Positions 36,306-46,985 of a stretch of DNA of 64,000 nucleotides are shown here, piece by piece (position 1 is the stretch's first letter; each line of letters opens with the position of its first letter). The position numbers and the translations under genes were made by a program. This DNA comes from Urechidicola croceus (GTDB lineage: Bacteria > Bacteroidota > Bacteroidia > Flavobacteriales > Flavobacteriaceae): contig NZ_CP017478.1 in the NCBI RefSeq assembly GCF_001761325.1, forward strand, positions 2,191,501-2,255,500, read 5' to 3'. The notes under the pieces are model-generated. The model made no database searches and was not told the DNA's origin. It saw only the letters and a program-made list of their open reading frames with translations.

Positions 36306-36415
36306 ACAAAGTCACATCCAAACTTTCAAATAGTAAGATTAATTAAAAAAACTTATGTCTTTATACATTAAAAATGTTCAAACACTTATATCAATTGATA
36401 TTTGGAATTGAAATG

Positions 36416-39400
36416 TTATTCAATTATTAATTTTTTAGTAACCAACTTAGAGTCTGTTTCTACCTTTAAAATATATGCACCTGTACTTAAATCTTTAAGT
36501 GGTAATTGTAAATTTGAATTGTCTAAATTTTTATTCCAAACCTGCATTTCTTGACCTAAATAATTGAACAATGAAGCCTTATTAATCGTTACATCTGCTG
36601 TCTTTATAATACCTATTGTTTGCTGACTTTTATTCAAATAAATTGTCATTTTATCATCTAAAATACCTGATTCTTCAAGTGAAAGCACTTGAGATTTAAA
36701 TACCAATAAAAATCTATCTTTATGCTCTCCTGTTTCAAGGTTTACTTCGAATGTTTCATATTTAATATCATGTGTCAATCCTGTAAGGTTATCTTTTATA
36801 AAAATATTAGTTGATTCAGGGATGTTTTTAAGTCCATCAACCATTATTTTTTGCAAGCCACCATTATTTTCTTCATCAATAAATATGGAAATAGGAATTT
36901 CTCTATCTTCATCAAATTCTCCAAAGGCCTGAATTACTAAATATGTATCATCTTGAATAAAGAAAGCATCATTTGTATAAAAATCTCCTGCTTTACCATC
37001 ATATCCATGGTCAATTTCATCGGTTGCCCCTTCCAAAAACGCAACAGCAACTTGACGGTGATAACCCACTGGAGATTCAAAACCTAAACGTATCACTTGC
37101 TTTTCAATTTCTCTAGATTCTGTAGATGCTCTATTTTGAACATTTTGATTTCCCTTAGTTTTATCATTAGAACGCGTAAAAATAGAATGATCATCATTAT
37201 CAATATCATCCAATTCAACTTTAAATACTCTTTGACTATTCTTGAATACAACTGGACCTCCAGCACCACTTGAAATTACATAAAATGCTTGACCTACTGG
37301 TACATATTGACCTGGTGTTTTAGAGCCAGCTTCTAAACCTCCTGCACCATCAGGATGTGCTGCTGCTGGAACTCCAGTTGCTTTAGTATATACCGAATAT
37401 CCAGCGCGATAATCTGCCCAATTATGATTTCCTCCACCCCAGTGTTCCCAAAAAAAGAGTTCCCCAGTTGTTGTAGTTTCATTGTCATCAATAAATTTAT
37501 CAGCATCTAAAGCACTTGGAAATGGATTTCCGGTTAACGAATTATATGTATATCCCTCTGGTGTTGTACCTGCTGGAAATGTTGTGTGAACCATATCTCC
37601 ATAAATTTCTTCTGGAGCATTATTTGGTTTTCCTATAAAAACATAATTTTGTTCTGCATCTATTGCACTTGCACCTGAAATACCTTTCATACTAAATCCT
37701 TCAGTCACATTAATGGTATTATCTCCTCCAACCCATTCCCAATTGGCATAGTCATTTCCGCTATTTACAAATTTCCAAAACCAATAGGTTGCAATTTTTC
37801 TTGGTGATGTTTCTGCTCCGTCGGCATAAAATGGATCTGTATTAGACAAAGTTACTGCAGGGTCAAAATCTAAGTCAATAGGAGTACTTGGGTTACTTCC
37901 ATCAAACAATACATCTTGAATATTGTATGATAAATTATTAGAAGTTGTATTGATTGCACTTACTGGTGCACTCCAATAATTATAAGTAAAACTATTAGCA
38001 GTACCTTGTTGATCTCTCTCTAACATCCCTGCGCTTGAAGTATCTAAAATACTTCTTGATGTTTGTATTAATTGAGATTCACCTTCAAGATCTAGTATTC
38101 CATCAAGTTTAAAATATCTATTGACATAAAGTGCTTTATCTGACTGAACGGATAATTTTGATATTGGATCAACTACCAATCCAAATACTGAATGAGTATC
38201 AGAAGTTGTTATTAAATGTTTTATATGCACAATTGTTCCGTCTTCAGCACCATCATCTGTTGGGTCAACTTTAGTACTTATATCCCAAACATCACCATGC
38301 TCCCAAGCCAAAACATCTGTCCAGTCACCACTTTGAATCGTTACATATGGCAATGGTGCAGTTTGAGGCATAGAACTAATATTATAAACTGTTGCTCCTG
38401 AACTTTCTAAAACTGGAGTTACATTATTATCTAAAATTGGTCCATTAAATGAATTCATTTTAAAATATAATATCAATGTTGTTTCATCGTAACTATCGGT
38501 AATAGTAGGAATCATCGCACCTTGAAAAGTGTTTTCGTCATCTAGTTCTTGACACATCATTGATTGCAACTGTTCTTGGGTAAGTGCTATATTAAAAAGT
38601 CTTAATTCGTCTATTTCACCTTGAAAATATCCACCATTTACATTTGGTGTTTTTCCAATTGTAAAATTAGAACTATCAGCAGGTAAATTGCCAGATACAC
38701 TAGTGTCTGTTATTCCGTCAATTCCATTGACGTATAACTCAAATAATCCACTTTGATAAATAGCCGCTACATGCACCCATATATCTTCTGTTATAGCATT
38801 TAATGATGTTATTGTAGTTCCGCCAATAGTTGCCTCCAAAAATCCAGCATTATTAATAACTAAATTAAAATTATCTTGACCTGCAACAACTCTTTCGCCA
38901 GATGAGCCACTTTCCAATTTTATCCAAGTCATTAATGTTACTTCTGACCAATCATCCATAATAGAGAAATCTTCTACATAGGCGTTGATTCCATTAAAAT
39001 ATAATGAAGCGCCTATTTCTATGTCTGATGGTGATCCAAATACAGTAGGATCTGTATCGACTATATCTAAAATTCCATCTTCGTCAACATCAATAGTTCC
39101 ATCTATATCACCATCTCCATCACCATCTTCAGCTGCAAAGTTTGAACCTAAAATATCAAATGACGAACCATCACTAGTAATATCAATATAATTAGGAATT
39201 CCATCACCATCAGTTACGTCAATAGGATCAAAATATGTCATAAATCCAAATCCGACTAAATCATCATAAGCGTTAAGAATACCATCTGAATCATCATCAG
39301 AACCATCACCTACACCATCTAAATCAATATCTGACGACCCAATGCCATCATACTCAACCACATCGAATAATCCATCATTGTCTGAATCTAAATCTAAATA

Positions 39401-41428
39401 ATCTGGAGTAGTATCAGCGTCGGTATTTATTGGTGTCAGTCCAGTACCTGCACTACTTGGTATTCCATTTGTACCAACAGCACCATCAGCCATACCATCT
39501 TTATCTGCATCTGTTCCACCTGCTTCAACAACATCAGGAATTCCATCATTATCAGAATCTAAATCTAAATAATTTAAGATTCCATCGCCATCAGCATCAC
39601 CTGGTTTTTCAAAATCGTCGGTAATACCATCATTGTCATCATCTAAATCAAATAAATCAAAAACAGTATCGCCATCAGTATCACTTTTATCAACTAAATA
39701 GACGTCATAATCTTCTATTTCTCCATTTTGATAATCAAAACTACATGCAGAAGTAGGATATCCATTATGTCTCAAACCAACTCTCAATCTTGTTTTACCT
39801 AAAGTAGCAGTAGCAGGAACAAGAATATTAGTAAAATTTAATGTAAATGTATTGGTTGGGGTTCCTGATTGGAAGTCAGTAAAAATCTCCTCATCAGCAT
39901 CTTCAAAATCACCATCATTATTATAATCAATCCAAATGGATAATGTAGTTATATTATACGCCTGCCTTAAATATGTTACATTTCCAGTAAATTCTTCTCC
40001 CACTTCTAAAACTGCTGGAAATTCTGGATAATAAGAATAAGGAGAGCCATTTGCAGTAGTAGAATTATTAACATTTGGAATAATTACATTAGAAATATAA
40101 TAATTTGAATTATATCCAATATTAACTTCTGTTCCATCACAATAATCTATTTCTATTGTTTCAAAAGTTTGAATAGCGCTAAAACCTGCACACGTTGGAG
40201 AAACACTTACTTGAAACTCATACTCAGTTCCATCATCTAAACTTGTAAGTTCAATTGAGTTAGTATCCGTTATTATTTGAGTCCAAGCACCTAAACCCGT
40301 TGCTCTATAAAGAAAAGTATAATTTGCATTTACTTGCGCATCCCAAGTTACAACTGCACTTGTTTCGGTAATACTACTTACACTAACATTTGTTGGAACC
40401 GTAGGAGAAAGGACTGTAACATTTTGTGTAGTAATCTCTGTAGTAACTCCATTGTCAAAACTCCAATTTATTGAATAAGACCCTGCAGATGTAAAAGAAG
40501 TTTGGTCGGTTGTTGTCGCAATAATTTCTTCATTACACTGAAAATTCATCACTGGAGTTTCTGCAATATAAGAACAATAAGTCGTCACATCTTCAAAAAC
40601 TGGTGCTTGAAAAGGACCCGAATATGCTATTACATTAACGTTTGCTGTACATGAATCTGATAATCCATCTAAATCTTCTACTGTAAGAGTTACGGTATTT
40701 GCACCAATATCATCACAGTTAAATTGATCTTTGTCTAAAGTAAAAATCAAATCACTATACGGATCATAATCATCTGCTGAACCATTATCAATATCTGCTG
40801 GAGTAATTGTTGCGTTTCCTAAAACATCAAGAGTTACATCTAAGTTTCCTATACAACTTGCTGTTGGAGCAACTGCTAGAGGGCGTATATGTACTGTATA
40901 GTCTTCAACCTCGCCTGGAGTATAAAATACACCGCAAGGATTAGGTGCTGCCGCATCAGGTAGACCATATGATCTCATTGCTATTCTTAATCTTGTTTCC
41001 CCTGTTGGAACTCCGTCAGGAATTATAATTGAATAATTAAATGCATAATTTGTCACCGATTCACCTTGTGGTATAGAAGTAGTGTTAAGTAATTCATTCG
41101 TTTCATCAAAACTGCCATCCCCATCAAAATCTATCCAAATCATAATATTTGAACCTTGATTCAAAGGCCTAATAGTTTCTACATATATATAGTAAATTCC
41201 ACCTACTGTTAAAAATGCAGGCTCTAATGCTGTATAATCAGACACAAAGCCCGATTCAAAAGTAGAATTATTTATAGGTTTATCTGCAACTTTTACAGAC
41301 GAAATGTAAAAATTTCCACCAGGTGAAATTGTAGGCTCACAATATTGTGCATACATTGTGGAACATGGAATAACAACTATAAATGCTATAAATACATATA
41401 GCACTTTAACTAAATTAAATGACCTCAT
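36416..41428 (-). CDS. Giant T9SS type A secreted protein with GEVED, FN3, TSP3 and LamG-type domains
   Basis: The 1670-residue protein starts with a signal peptide (about 1-28). Two GEVED domains lie at about 70-180 and 455-580, each ending GEVEDYTV or GEIEDYDV, with a fibronectin III-like segment (about 345-425) between. Thrombospondin type 3-like Ca-binding repeats ([24 protein letters not shown] and others) span about 585-800, and a LamG/concanavalin-like domain about 805-975. A large beta-rich region follows and the type A sorting domain closes it (about 1595-1670: [20 protein letters not shown]). It should be exported by the type IX system and anchored or released at the surface. An adhesion or structural role is inferred. 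Confidence 0.88.
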   Translation of the reverse strand: MRSFNLVKVLYVFIAFIVVIPCSTMYAQYCEPTISPGGNFYISSVKVADKPINNSTFESGFVSDYTALEPAFLTVGGIYYIYVETIRPLNQGSNIMIWIDFDGDGSFDETNELLNTTSIPQGESVTNYAFNYSIIIPDGVPTGETRLRIAMRSYGLPDAAAPNPCGVFYTPGEVEDYTVHIRPLAVAPTASCIGNLDVTLDVLGNATITPADIDNGSADDYDPYSDLIFTLDKDQFNCDDIGANTVTLTVEDLDGLSDSCTANVNVIAYSGPFQAPVFEDVTTYCSYIAETPVMNFQCNEEIIATTTDQTSFTSAGSYSINWSFDNGVTTEITTQNVTVLSPTVPTNVSVSSITETSAVVTWDAQVNANYTFLYRATGLGAWTQIITDTNSIELTSLDDGTEYEFQVSVSPTCAGFSAIQTFETIEIDYCDGTEVNIGYNSNYYISNVIIPNVNNSTTANGSPYSYYPEFPAVLEVGEEFTGNVTYLRQAYNITTLSIWIDYNNDGDFEDADEEIFTDFQSGTPTNTFTLNFTNILVPATATLGKTRLRVGLRHNGYPTSACSFDYQNGEIEDYDVYLVDKSDTDGDTVFDLFDLDDDNDGITDDFEKPGDADGDGILNYLDLDSDNDGIPDVVEAGGTDADKDGMADGAVGTNGIPSSAGTGLTPINTDADTTPDYLDLDSDNDGLFDVVEYDGIGSSDIDLDGVGDGSDDDSDGILNAYDDLVGFGFMTYFDPIDVTDGDGIPNYIDITSDGSSFDILGSNFAAEDGDGDGDIDGTIDVDEDGILDIVDTDPTVFGSPSDIEIGASLYFNGINAYVEDFSIMDDWSEVTLMTWIKLESGSSGERVVAGQDNFNLVINNAGFLEATIGGTTITSLNAITEDIWVHVAAIYQSGLFELYVNGIDGITDTSVSGNLPADSSNFTIGKTPNVNGGYFQGEIDELRLFNIALTQEQLQSMMCQELDDENTFQGAMIPTITDSYDETTLILYFKMNSFNGPILDNNVTPVLESSGATVYNISSMPQTAPLPYVTIQSGDWTDVLAWEHGDVWDISTKVDPTDDGAEDGTIVHIKHLITTSDTHSVFGLVVDPISKLSVQSDKALYVNRYFKLDGILDLEGESQLIQTSRSILDTSSAGMLERDQQGTANSFTYNYWSAPVSAINTTSNNLSYNIQDVLFDGSNPSTPIDLDFDPAVTLSNTDPFYADGAETSPRKIATYWFWKFVNSGNDYANWEWVGGDNTINVTEGFSMKGISGASAIDAEQNYVFIGKPNNAPEEIYGDMVHTTFPAGTTPEGYTYNSLTGNPFPSALDADKFIDDNETTTTGELFFWEHWGGGNHNWADYRAGYSVYTKATGVPAAAHPDGAGGLEAGSKTPGQYVPVGQAFYVISSGAGGPVVFKNSQRVFKVELDDIDNDDHSIFTRSNDKTKGNQNVQNRASTESREIEKQVIRLGFESPVGYHRQVAVAFLEGATDEIDHGYDGKAGDFYTNDAFFIQDDTYLVIQAFGEFDEDREIPISIFIDEENNGGLQKIMVDGLKNIPESTNIFIKDNLTGLTHDIKYETFEVNLETGEHKDRFLLVFKSQVLSLEESGILDDKMTIYLNKSQQTIGIIKTADVTINKASLFNYLGQEMQVWNKNLDNSNLQLPLKDLSTGAYILKVETDSKLVTKKLIIE

Positions 41429-41679
41429 AGTTCAACTGTTCAGTTAAAAAATATCTATTCTAAAAAATTTATAAAACGGTATTTTGAATTATGGGGTTAC
41501 TAATTCAAATAAATGCTAAGATTTTAAATTGTAGGGGTTTACTCAACATTAATACGCAAATTTACGAAAAAATTAAATACTATTAATTAAAATCACCAAT
41601 CTACATCTAACCAGTTCATTATTAATAAATTACAATTTCAACCGATAAAACACATAAAGATTTAAGGTTTTTTTGAATA
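41429..41679. other. AT-rich intergenic stretch with no visible gene
   Basis: This is the upstream side of the giant T9SS gene. I see no open frame, hairpin terminator or repeat matching elsewhere in the window. The gap up to aspS also holds the response-regulator-like fragment at 41680. Confidence 0.5.
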
Positions 41680-41789
41680 ATGAAAAAAATATTACCACAT
41701 ACAACTTTAGTTATAAAAGATGATGATACTATTACTGATTTAATTGAACCTTCAAAAAAGTAGGTTTTGAAATTGTAGTTTCTACATAG
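41680..41789 (+). pseudogene. Fragment resembling the N-terminus of a response regulator
   Basis: The ATG frame reads LVIKDDDTITDLIEPSKK and stops at 41761. One frame over, the next bases continue KKVGFEIVVST before a stop. Joined, this looks like the first strand, acidic pocket, helix 1 and second strand of a receiver domain (compare I-L-V-V-E-D-D ... L-x-K-x-G-F-E-V). The shift lies in an A run. It is short, so this is only a suggestion. Confidence 0.3.
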
Positions 41790-41805
41790 GTTTTCACTAA
41801 ATTTG
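41773..41805 (+). promoter_or_regulatory. Promoter of aspS
   Basis: TTG at 41773-41775 and TAAATTTG at 41798-41805 are spaced by 22 bp, within the flavobacterial range. The start codon is 23 bp after the -7 box. Confidence 0.65.
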
Positions 41806-41828
41806 CATCTTAATTTTTAAGATAGATT

Positions 41829-43583
41829 ATGTATAGAAGTCATACGAATGGTGAATTGCGACTGTCGCACGTAAATGAGGAAGTTATACTTGCTGGATGG
41901 GTACAAAAAGTACGAGATAAAGGATTTATGATTTGGGTGGATTTACGTGATAGATACGGAATCACGCAACTGATTTTTGATGAAGAACGAACTGCGAAAG
42001 AAATTATTGAACAAGCGCAAAAGTTAGGTCGTGAGTTTGTAATTCAAGTGAAAGGAACCGTTATTGAACGTCAGGCGAAGAACCCGAATTTACCAACAGG
42101 TGAAGTCGAAATTTTAGTTTCAGAATTAACAATTTTAAATGATTCTAAAACACCTCCTTTTACAATTGAAGATGATACAGATGGCGGAGAAGATGTACGT
42201 ATGAAATATCGTTATTTAGATATTCGTCGTAATCCTGTAAGAGAAAATTTAATTTTCCGTCATAAAGTAGCGCAAGAAGTTCGTAAGTTTTTATCGGATG
42301 ATGGATTTATAGAGGTTGAAACACCTTATTTAATCAAATCTACTCCTGAAGGAGCACGTGATTTTGTTGTACCTTCTCGTATGAATGAAGGACAATTTTA
42401 TGCATTACCTCAATCACCTCAAACCTTTAAACAATTATTGATGGTAGGTGGAATGGATAAGTATTTTCAAATTGTAAAATGTTTCCGTGATGAAGATTTA
42501 AGAGCCGATAGACAACCTGAATTCACACAGATAGACTGTGAAATGGCGTTTATTGAACAAGAAGATATTTTAAATGTTTTTGAAGGATTGACGCGCCACT
42601 TATTGAAAGAAATTAACGGTGTTGAAATTGGAGATTTCCCAAGAATGTTATATGATGATGCAATGCGTTTGTATGGAAATGACAAACCAGATATTCGTTT
42701 TGGAATGGAGTTCGGAGATTTAAATGCAGTAACACAACATAAAGATTTTGGTGTTTTTAACAATGCTGAAACTGTAATTGGAATTGCTGTTCCCGGAGGA
42801 AATGCCTACACAAGAAAAGAAATAGATAATATCATAAAATGGGTAAAACGCCCTCAAGTTGGTGCATTAGGAATGATTTATTCAAGATGTAACGACGATG
42901 GAAGTTTTAAATCATCAGTAGATAAATTTTACGATCAAGAAGACTTAGCGAAATGGGCTGAAATTACTGGCGCAAAAGCAGGTGATTTAGTGTGTGTTTT
43001 ATCTGGTGATACAAATAAAGTAAGAGCACAAATGAGTGCTTTACGTATGGAATTGGCAGAGCGTTTAGGATTGAGAGACCCAAAGGTATTTGCACCATTA
43101 TGGGTGATAGATTTCCCATTATTAGAGTTAGATGAAGAAACGGGTCATTACCACGCAATGCACCATCCGTTTACTTCACCTAAACCTGGACAAATTGAAT
43201 TGTTAGATTCGAAACCAGGAGAGGTAAAAGCGAATGCATACGATCTTGTATTGAATGGAAATGAAATAGGTGGTGGTTCTATCAGAATTCACGATAAAGA
43301 AACACAAGCCATTATGTTAAAGCATTTAGGTTTTAGTGAAGAAGAAGCAAAAGCACAATTTGGATTCTTAATGGATGCTTTTGAATATGGAGCTCCTCCT
43401 CATGGTGGATTGGCATTTGGATTGGATCGTTTGGTTTCTATTCTTGGAGGTCAAGAAACGATCCGTGATTTTATTGCGTTCCCGAAGAACAATTCAGGAC
43501 GTGATGTAATGATTGATGCTCCTGCTCCTATTGACGACGAACAATTGACTGAGTTGAGTTTGAAACTCAACCTAAAATCATAA
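41829..43583 (+). CDS. aspS: Aspartate-tRNA ligase
   Basis: The 584-residue protein has an N-terminal OB anticodon-binding domain ([20 protein letters not shown]), class II motif 2 ([20 protein letters not shown]), an internal GAD insertion (about 285-420) typical of the bacterial enzyme, and motif 3 ([16 protein letters not shown]). It charges tRNA-Asp. Length is usual for Bacteroidota AspRS. A weak hairpin terminator follows. Confidence 0.97.
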   Translation: MYRSHTNGELRLSHVNEEVILAGWVQKVRDKGFMIWVDLRDRYGITQLIFDEERTAKEIIEQAQKLGREFVIQVKGTVIERQAKNPNLPTGEVEILVSELTILNDSKTPPFTIEDDTDGGEDVRMKYRYLDIRRNPVRENLIFRHKVAQEVRKFLSDDGFIEVETPYLIKSTPEGARDFVVPSRMNEGQFYALPQSPQTFKQLLMVGGMDKYFQIVKCFRDEDLRADRQPEFTQIDCEMAFIEQEDILNVFEGLTRHLLKEINGVEIGDFPRMLYDDAMRLYGNDKPDIRFGMEFGDLNAVTQHKDFGVFNNAETVIGIAVPGGNAYTRKEIDNIIKWVKRPQVGALGMIYSRCNDDGSFKSSVDKFYDQEDLAKWAEITGAKAGDLVCVLSGDTNKVRAQMSALRMELAERLGLRDPKVFAPLWVIDFPLLELDEETGHYHAMHHPFTSPKPGQIELLDSKPGEVKANAYDLVLNGNEIGGGSIRIHDKETQAIMLKHLGFSEEEAKAQFGFLMDAFEYGAPPHGGLAFGLDRLVSILGGQETIRDFIAFPKNNSGRDVMIDAPAPIDDEQLTELSLKLNLKS

Positions 43584-43590
43584 AAATTTT

Positions 43591-43616
43591 AAATCCTGCG
43601 AAAGCGGGGTTTTTTA
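43591..43616 (+). terminator. Hairpin terminator after aspS
   Basis: AAATCCTGC-GAAA-GCGGGGTTT with a T run. The stem contains the TCCTGCGAA core of the ATTCCTGC palindromes. Confidence 0.7.
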
Positions 43617-43679
43617 TTTCCAAATAATATATCTAAAATAATTTCGTTACATAAAGAACTAATCTTACTGCTTATTACT

Positions 43680-44372
43680 ATGAAAAACCTACTGTTCCTT
43701 TTATGTATTATTGGATTATTGTGTACTACTTCCTGTGATTCAAATGACAATTCTATAGAAGATATTAATGAAAACATTGATAGCAATGATACTAGTTCTG
43801 AAATTGAAGATCCCGGTTTTTATGCTTTAAAAGTTGGGAACTCTTGGGTGTATAAAAACTATAAATTTAAAGAAACTAGCAATAGTTATGAATTTTCTGG
43901 TGTAGTTGATTCTATAAGTATTGTAGACACTCATGAAATAAATAATAACACCTACTTTAAATTCAAAAGAAAAACTATTGGAAATGATGAAAATGACACT
44001 TTTTTATATTATGAAAATGGAGAATCAATTTATTATTTAAGAGATTCTATTGGTTACTTGATTAATGATTCTGGAAATATTCTCTATGCAAATAATCATT
44101 TTGAAGAAAGAATAGTTATTGAAGATAATATTTATACTGCTTATGCTCAATTGAACAGAACAAATGAATCAATTTCTACTGAAGCTGGTGAATTTGAATG
44201 TTTAGAAACAGAAATTTATGCAGTTGACACAAATACAAACGAGCAATTTACATTTAGAGATTATAAATATTATTCTGATGGAATTGGATTAGTTTACGAA
44301 ACTTGCTCCTTTTTTAGTTTAGATTATCCAATTGTTATTAGGCGATTGGACTCTTATTCAATAACTGAATAA
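43680..44372 (+). CDS. Putative lipoprotein of unknown function
   Basis: The 230-residue protein has a lipoprotein signal with Cys at residue 19 (LLCTTSC) followed by DSNDNS and an acidic linker to about residue 45, consistent with surface export. The body begins FYALKVGNSWVYKNYKFKET, which recalls lipoproteins with an N-terminal x-x-G-x-x-W-x-Y beta motif, and is beta-rich. I do not recognise a specific family. It stands alone between aspS and the potassium channel gene. Confidence 0.75.
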   Translation: MKNLLFLLCIIGLLCTTSCDSNDNSIEDINENIDSNDTSSEIEDPGFYALKVGNSWVYKNYKFKETSNSYEFSGVVDSISIVDTHEINNNTYFKFKRKTIGNDENDTFLYYENGESIYYLRDSIGYLINDSGNILYANNHFEERIVIEDNIYTAYAQLNRTNESISTEAGEFECLETEIYAVDTNTNEQFTFRDYKYYSDGIGLVYETCSFFSLDYPIVIRRLDSYSITE

Positions 44373-44384
44373 AAAAATTAAATT

Positions 44385-44410
44385 AAAATCCTGCAATTGC
44401 TGGATTTTTT
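44385..44410. terminator. Bidirectional hairpin terminator
   Basis: AAATCC-T-GCAATTGC-T-GGATTT with flanking A and T runs, between the lipoprotein gene and the convergent potassium channel gene. Confidence 0.8.
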
Positions 44411-45137
44411 ATTTCTTGTTTTCTACTTCCAAAAACTCATCTTCTCTTATTGATTTTGTCAAAGCCGAAGAAATAATTCCTGTTGGAATTGCAACTATTC
44501 CTAAGCCTAGTAATAATACCATAAATGTAAACACACGTCCTCCAACAGTTATTGGATAAACATCTCCATAACCAACTGTTGTTAACGTAATTATTGCCCA
44601 CCATAAACTATCAAAAATAGAAGCGAATTTATCTGGTTGCGCTTGATTTTCAAAATAATAAATTCCAACAGCCGAAAGATAAATCAGTAAAAAAGTAACA
44701 AATAGAAATAATAATATTTCTTCTCGTGCATATTTTATTGCTTTGGTAAAATGGTTAATAGCTTTATTGTATCTCGCCAACTTCAACACTCTAAATAATC
44801 TCAAAGTACGCAATACCCTCAATGATCTTAAGTCTATACCAAATGCTAAATAAAATGGCAGAATGGCTAAAAAATCTATAATTCCAAAAAAACTAAATAT
44901 AAATTTTCTTTTACTATCGGCAACATATATTCTTAATAGGTATTCAATAGTAAAAATAATTACACAAAATGCTTCTATTGATTTAAGAATTACACGTGTT
45001 TGTGGTTTTAAATCCGGCAATGTTTCTATAGAAAAGGTAACAATCGATACAAATATCAAAAACTGAATGAATAAAGAAAAAAGCCTGCTTTTCTTATTAT
45101 CATTTAATTCTACTATACCTTTGGTATATTCTTTCAC
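44409..45137 (-). CDS. Voltage-gated-type potassium channel
   Basis: The 242-residue protein has the six-helix Kv layout: S1-S3 in residues about 20-90, an Arg-rich S4 (DLRSLRVLRTLRLFRVLKLA, about 100-119), S5, the pore loop with WWAIITLTTVGYGDVYP (selectivity TVGYGD) and S6 (VFTFMVLLLGLGIVAIPTGI). It lacks a cytoplasmic RCK or cyclic-nucleotide domain. It should be a tetrameric inner-membrane K channel gated by voltage. It is divergent from a CLC channel gene with a shared mirror-image promoter. Confidence 0.93.
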   Translation of the reverse strand: MKEYTKGIVELNDNKKSRLFSLFIQFLIFVSIVTFSIETLPDLKPQTRVILKSIEAFCVIIFTIEYLLRIYVADSKRKFIFSFFGIIDFLAILPFYLAFGIDLRSLRVLRTLRLFRVLKLARYNKAINHFTKAIKYAREEILLFLFVTFLLIYLSAVGIYYFENQAQPDKFASIFDSLWWAIITLTTVGYGDVYPITVGGRVFTFMVLLLGLGIVAIPTGIISSALTKSIREDEFLEVENKK

Positions 45138-45155
45138 GCTTAAAATTATCTTTAA

Positions 45156-45198
45156 TTAAATCAAAAGTAATCATTTTATCTTTTTACTTTTGATTTAA
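45156..45198. promoter_or_regulatory. Palindromic divergent promoter between K channel and CLC genes
   Basis: The arms TTAAATCAAAAGTAA (45156-45170) and TTACTTTTGATTTAA (45184-45198) are perfect reverse complements around a 13-base centre. Each arm holds a -7 box TACTTTTG, one per strand (45185-45192 plus, 45162-45169 minus). The right arm ends on the A of the CLC start codon. Confidence 0.7.
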
Positions 45199-46985
45199 TG
45201 AAAATACGCTTTAAAAATATTCTTACAAAATTCCTCATTTGGAAATACAAACATATTTCTGAACGTAATTTTATTTATGTTTTAAGTATTTTAGTTGGAT
45301 TATTAGCAGGTATTGGAACAGTAACTTTAAAAAATATCACCCATTTCATCCAATCATTATTAGAAGGAAAAATTATTTCCGATTATCGTACAGCTCTATA
45401 TTTTATTTTCCCTATCATTGGTTTACTTCTTGTTTACATCTATCAAAAATATATTCTTAAAAAAACTATAAGTCCAGGAATTACCTCAACTCTGAGATCT
45501 ATTTCAAAGCGAAATGGAATTATTGAACCCTATAAAATTTACGCACCATTAATTGCCGCACCTATTACTGCAGGTTTTGGTGGTTCTGTTGGTTTACAAG
45601 GTCCAGCAGTGAGTGTAGCATCAGCAATAGGCTCAAATATTTCTCAACTTTTTCATGTCAATTCAAAAACAAGAATGTTATTAATTGGTTGTGCTACTGC
45701 TGGGGCAATGGCTTCAATGTTTAAAGCGCCAATTGCTGCAATTATTTTTGCGATTGAAATATTTAGTTTGGATCTGGCTTTCACATCACTAATCCCTCTT
45801 TTATTGGCATCCGTTTCGGCAGTTATTACTTCTTATTTTTTTACAGGAACTGATGTTTTATTTGGATTTGATTTAAAAGATCAATTTGAAGTAAAAGATA
45901 TTGTTTTTTATATCTTATTGGGAATCGGAACTGGCTTTGCCTCAGTCTATTTTTCTAAAATGTATTTCTATATTACCAAGTTCTTTAGTCGATTTAAAAA
46001 CTCATTCCATAGACTTATAGTTGGTGGTATTGCTATAGGAACTATGCTCTATTTCATCCCTCCACTTTATGGTGAAGGATACGGATTGATTAATAATTTA
46101 CTACATGGAGACCACATTGCTGCACTTGGAAAAACTCCATTTGACGAGCATTTAGATAGTATTTGGGTTGTTATTTTATTACTAATAGGAGTCACCATTT
46201 TTAAAGCCATAGCAATGACAACCACTTTTGCTGCTGGTGGAGTTGGAGGTATATTTATTCCTACATTATTTATGGGAAGTGCACTCGGAAATGTTTTTGC
46301 CAAGGTGATAAATAATATTGGCTTAGGATTTTATGTTTCGGAATCAAATTTTACACTTATAGGAATGACAGGTTTAATGGCAGGAGTACTTCATGCGCCG
46401 TTAACAGCCATCTTCTTAATTGCTGAAATAACTGGAGGTTATGAATTATTTGTTCCATTGATGTTAGTAACTGCCATTTCATTTGCCATCACAAAATATT
46501 TTATTCCAAATTCTATATACACGCATGTTCTGGCTCAAAAAGGTCAATTAATTACACATGATAAAGATAGCAATGTATTAATGATGATGCAACTTGATAA
46601 AATTGTTGAAACCAACTTTAAATCAATCTCAGTTGATGAGAAATTAGGTGATGTACTGACCAAAGGAGTATCGAAATCTACTCGAAATATTTTTCCAATT
46701 GTCAACAATGAAAATGAGTTCTTAGGAATTATTTTATTGGATGACATAAGAGAAATCATGTTTGATGCTCGCCTTTACGGAACAGTGACTGTGAAAGAAT
46801 TAATGCACAATGCTCCTGATGTTATCGATTATAATAAAGATTCTATGCAAATTATTATGAACAAGTTCAAATATAGTGGCGCTTGGAATTTACCAGTTAT
46901 TAAAGACGGAAAATATTATGGTTTCATATCCAAATCTAAAATGCTAACCGTATATCGTAAAAAACTGATTGAAACTACTTCTTAG
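45198..46985 (+). CDS. CLC family chloride channel with CBS domains
   Basis: The 595-residue protein has the CLC membrane domain (about 25-435) with GGSVGLQGPAVSVASAIGSN, FKAPIAAIIFAIEIFSLDLA and AAGGVGGIFIPTLFMGSALG, and a CBS pair (about 455-590, with STRNIFPIVNNENEFLGIIL and GAWNLPVIKDGKYYGFISKS). The position of the gating glutamate (E148 in E. coli ClC) is Q134 in GLQGP, and the proton glutamate position (E203) is I188. This points to an uncoupled channel rather than an H+/Cl- exchanger, or to another anion. Its end overlaps the convergent phosphodiesterase gene by 11 bp. Confidence 0.92.
   Translation: MKIRFKNILTKFLIWKYKHISERNFIYVLSILVGLLAGIGTVTLKNITHFIQSLLEGKIISDYRTALYFIFPIIGLLLVYIYQKYILKKTISPGITSTLRSISKRNGIIEPYKIYAPLIAAPITAGFGGSVGLQGPAVSVASAIGSNISQLFHVNSKTRMLLIGCATAGAMASMFKAPIAAIIFAIEIFSLDLAFTSLIPLLLASVSAVITSYFFTGTDVLFGFDLKDQFEVKDIVFYILLGIGTGFASVYFSKMYFYITKFFSRFKNSFHRLIVGGIAIGTMLYFIPPLYGEGYGLINNLLHGDHIAALGKTPFDEHLDSIWVVILLLIGVTIFKAIAMTTTFAAGGVGGIFIPTLFMGSALGNVFAKVINNIGLGFYVSESNFTLIGMTGLMAGVLHAPLTAIFLIAEITGGYELFVPLMLVTAISFAITKYFIPNSIYTHVLAQKGQLITHDKDSNVLMMMQLDKIVETNFKSISVDEKLGDVLTKGVSKSTRNIFPIVNNENEFLGIILLDDIREIMFDARLYGTVTVKELMHNAPDVIDYNKDSMQIIMNKFKYSGAWNLPVIKDGKYYGFISKSKMLTVYRKKLIETTS

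Noticed and set aside
39000..39700. Dense short DNA repeats that could be taken for a tandem array or CRISPR
   Set aside because: They are the codons of the Asp/Gly-rich thrombospondin type 3-like repeats inside the minus-strand 1670-residue gene; spacing follows the protein repeats and there are no unique spacers.
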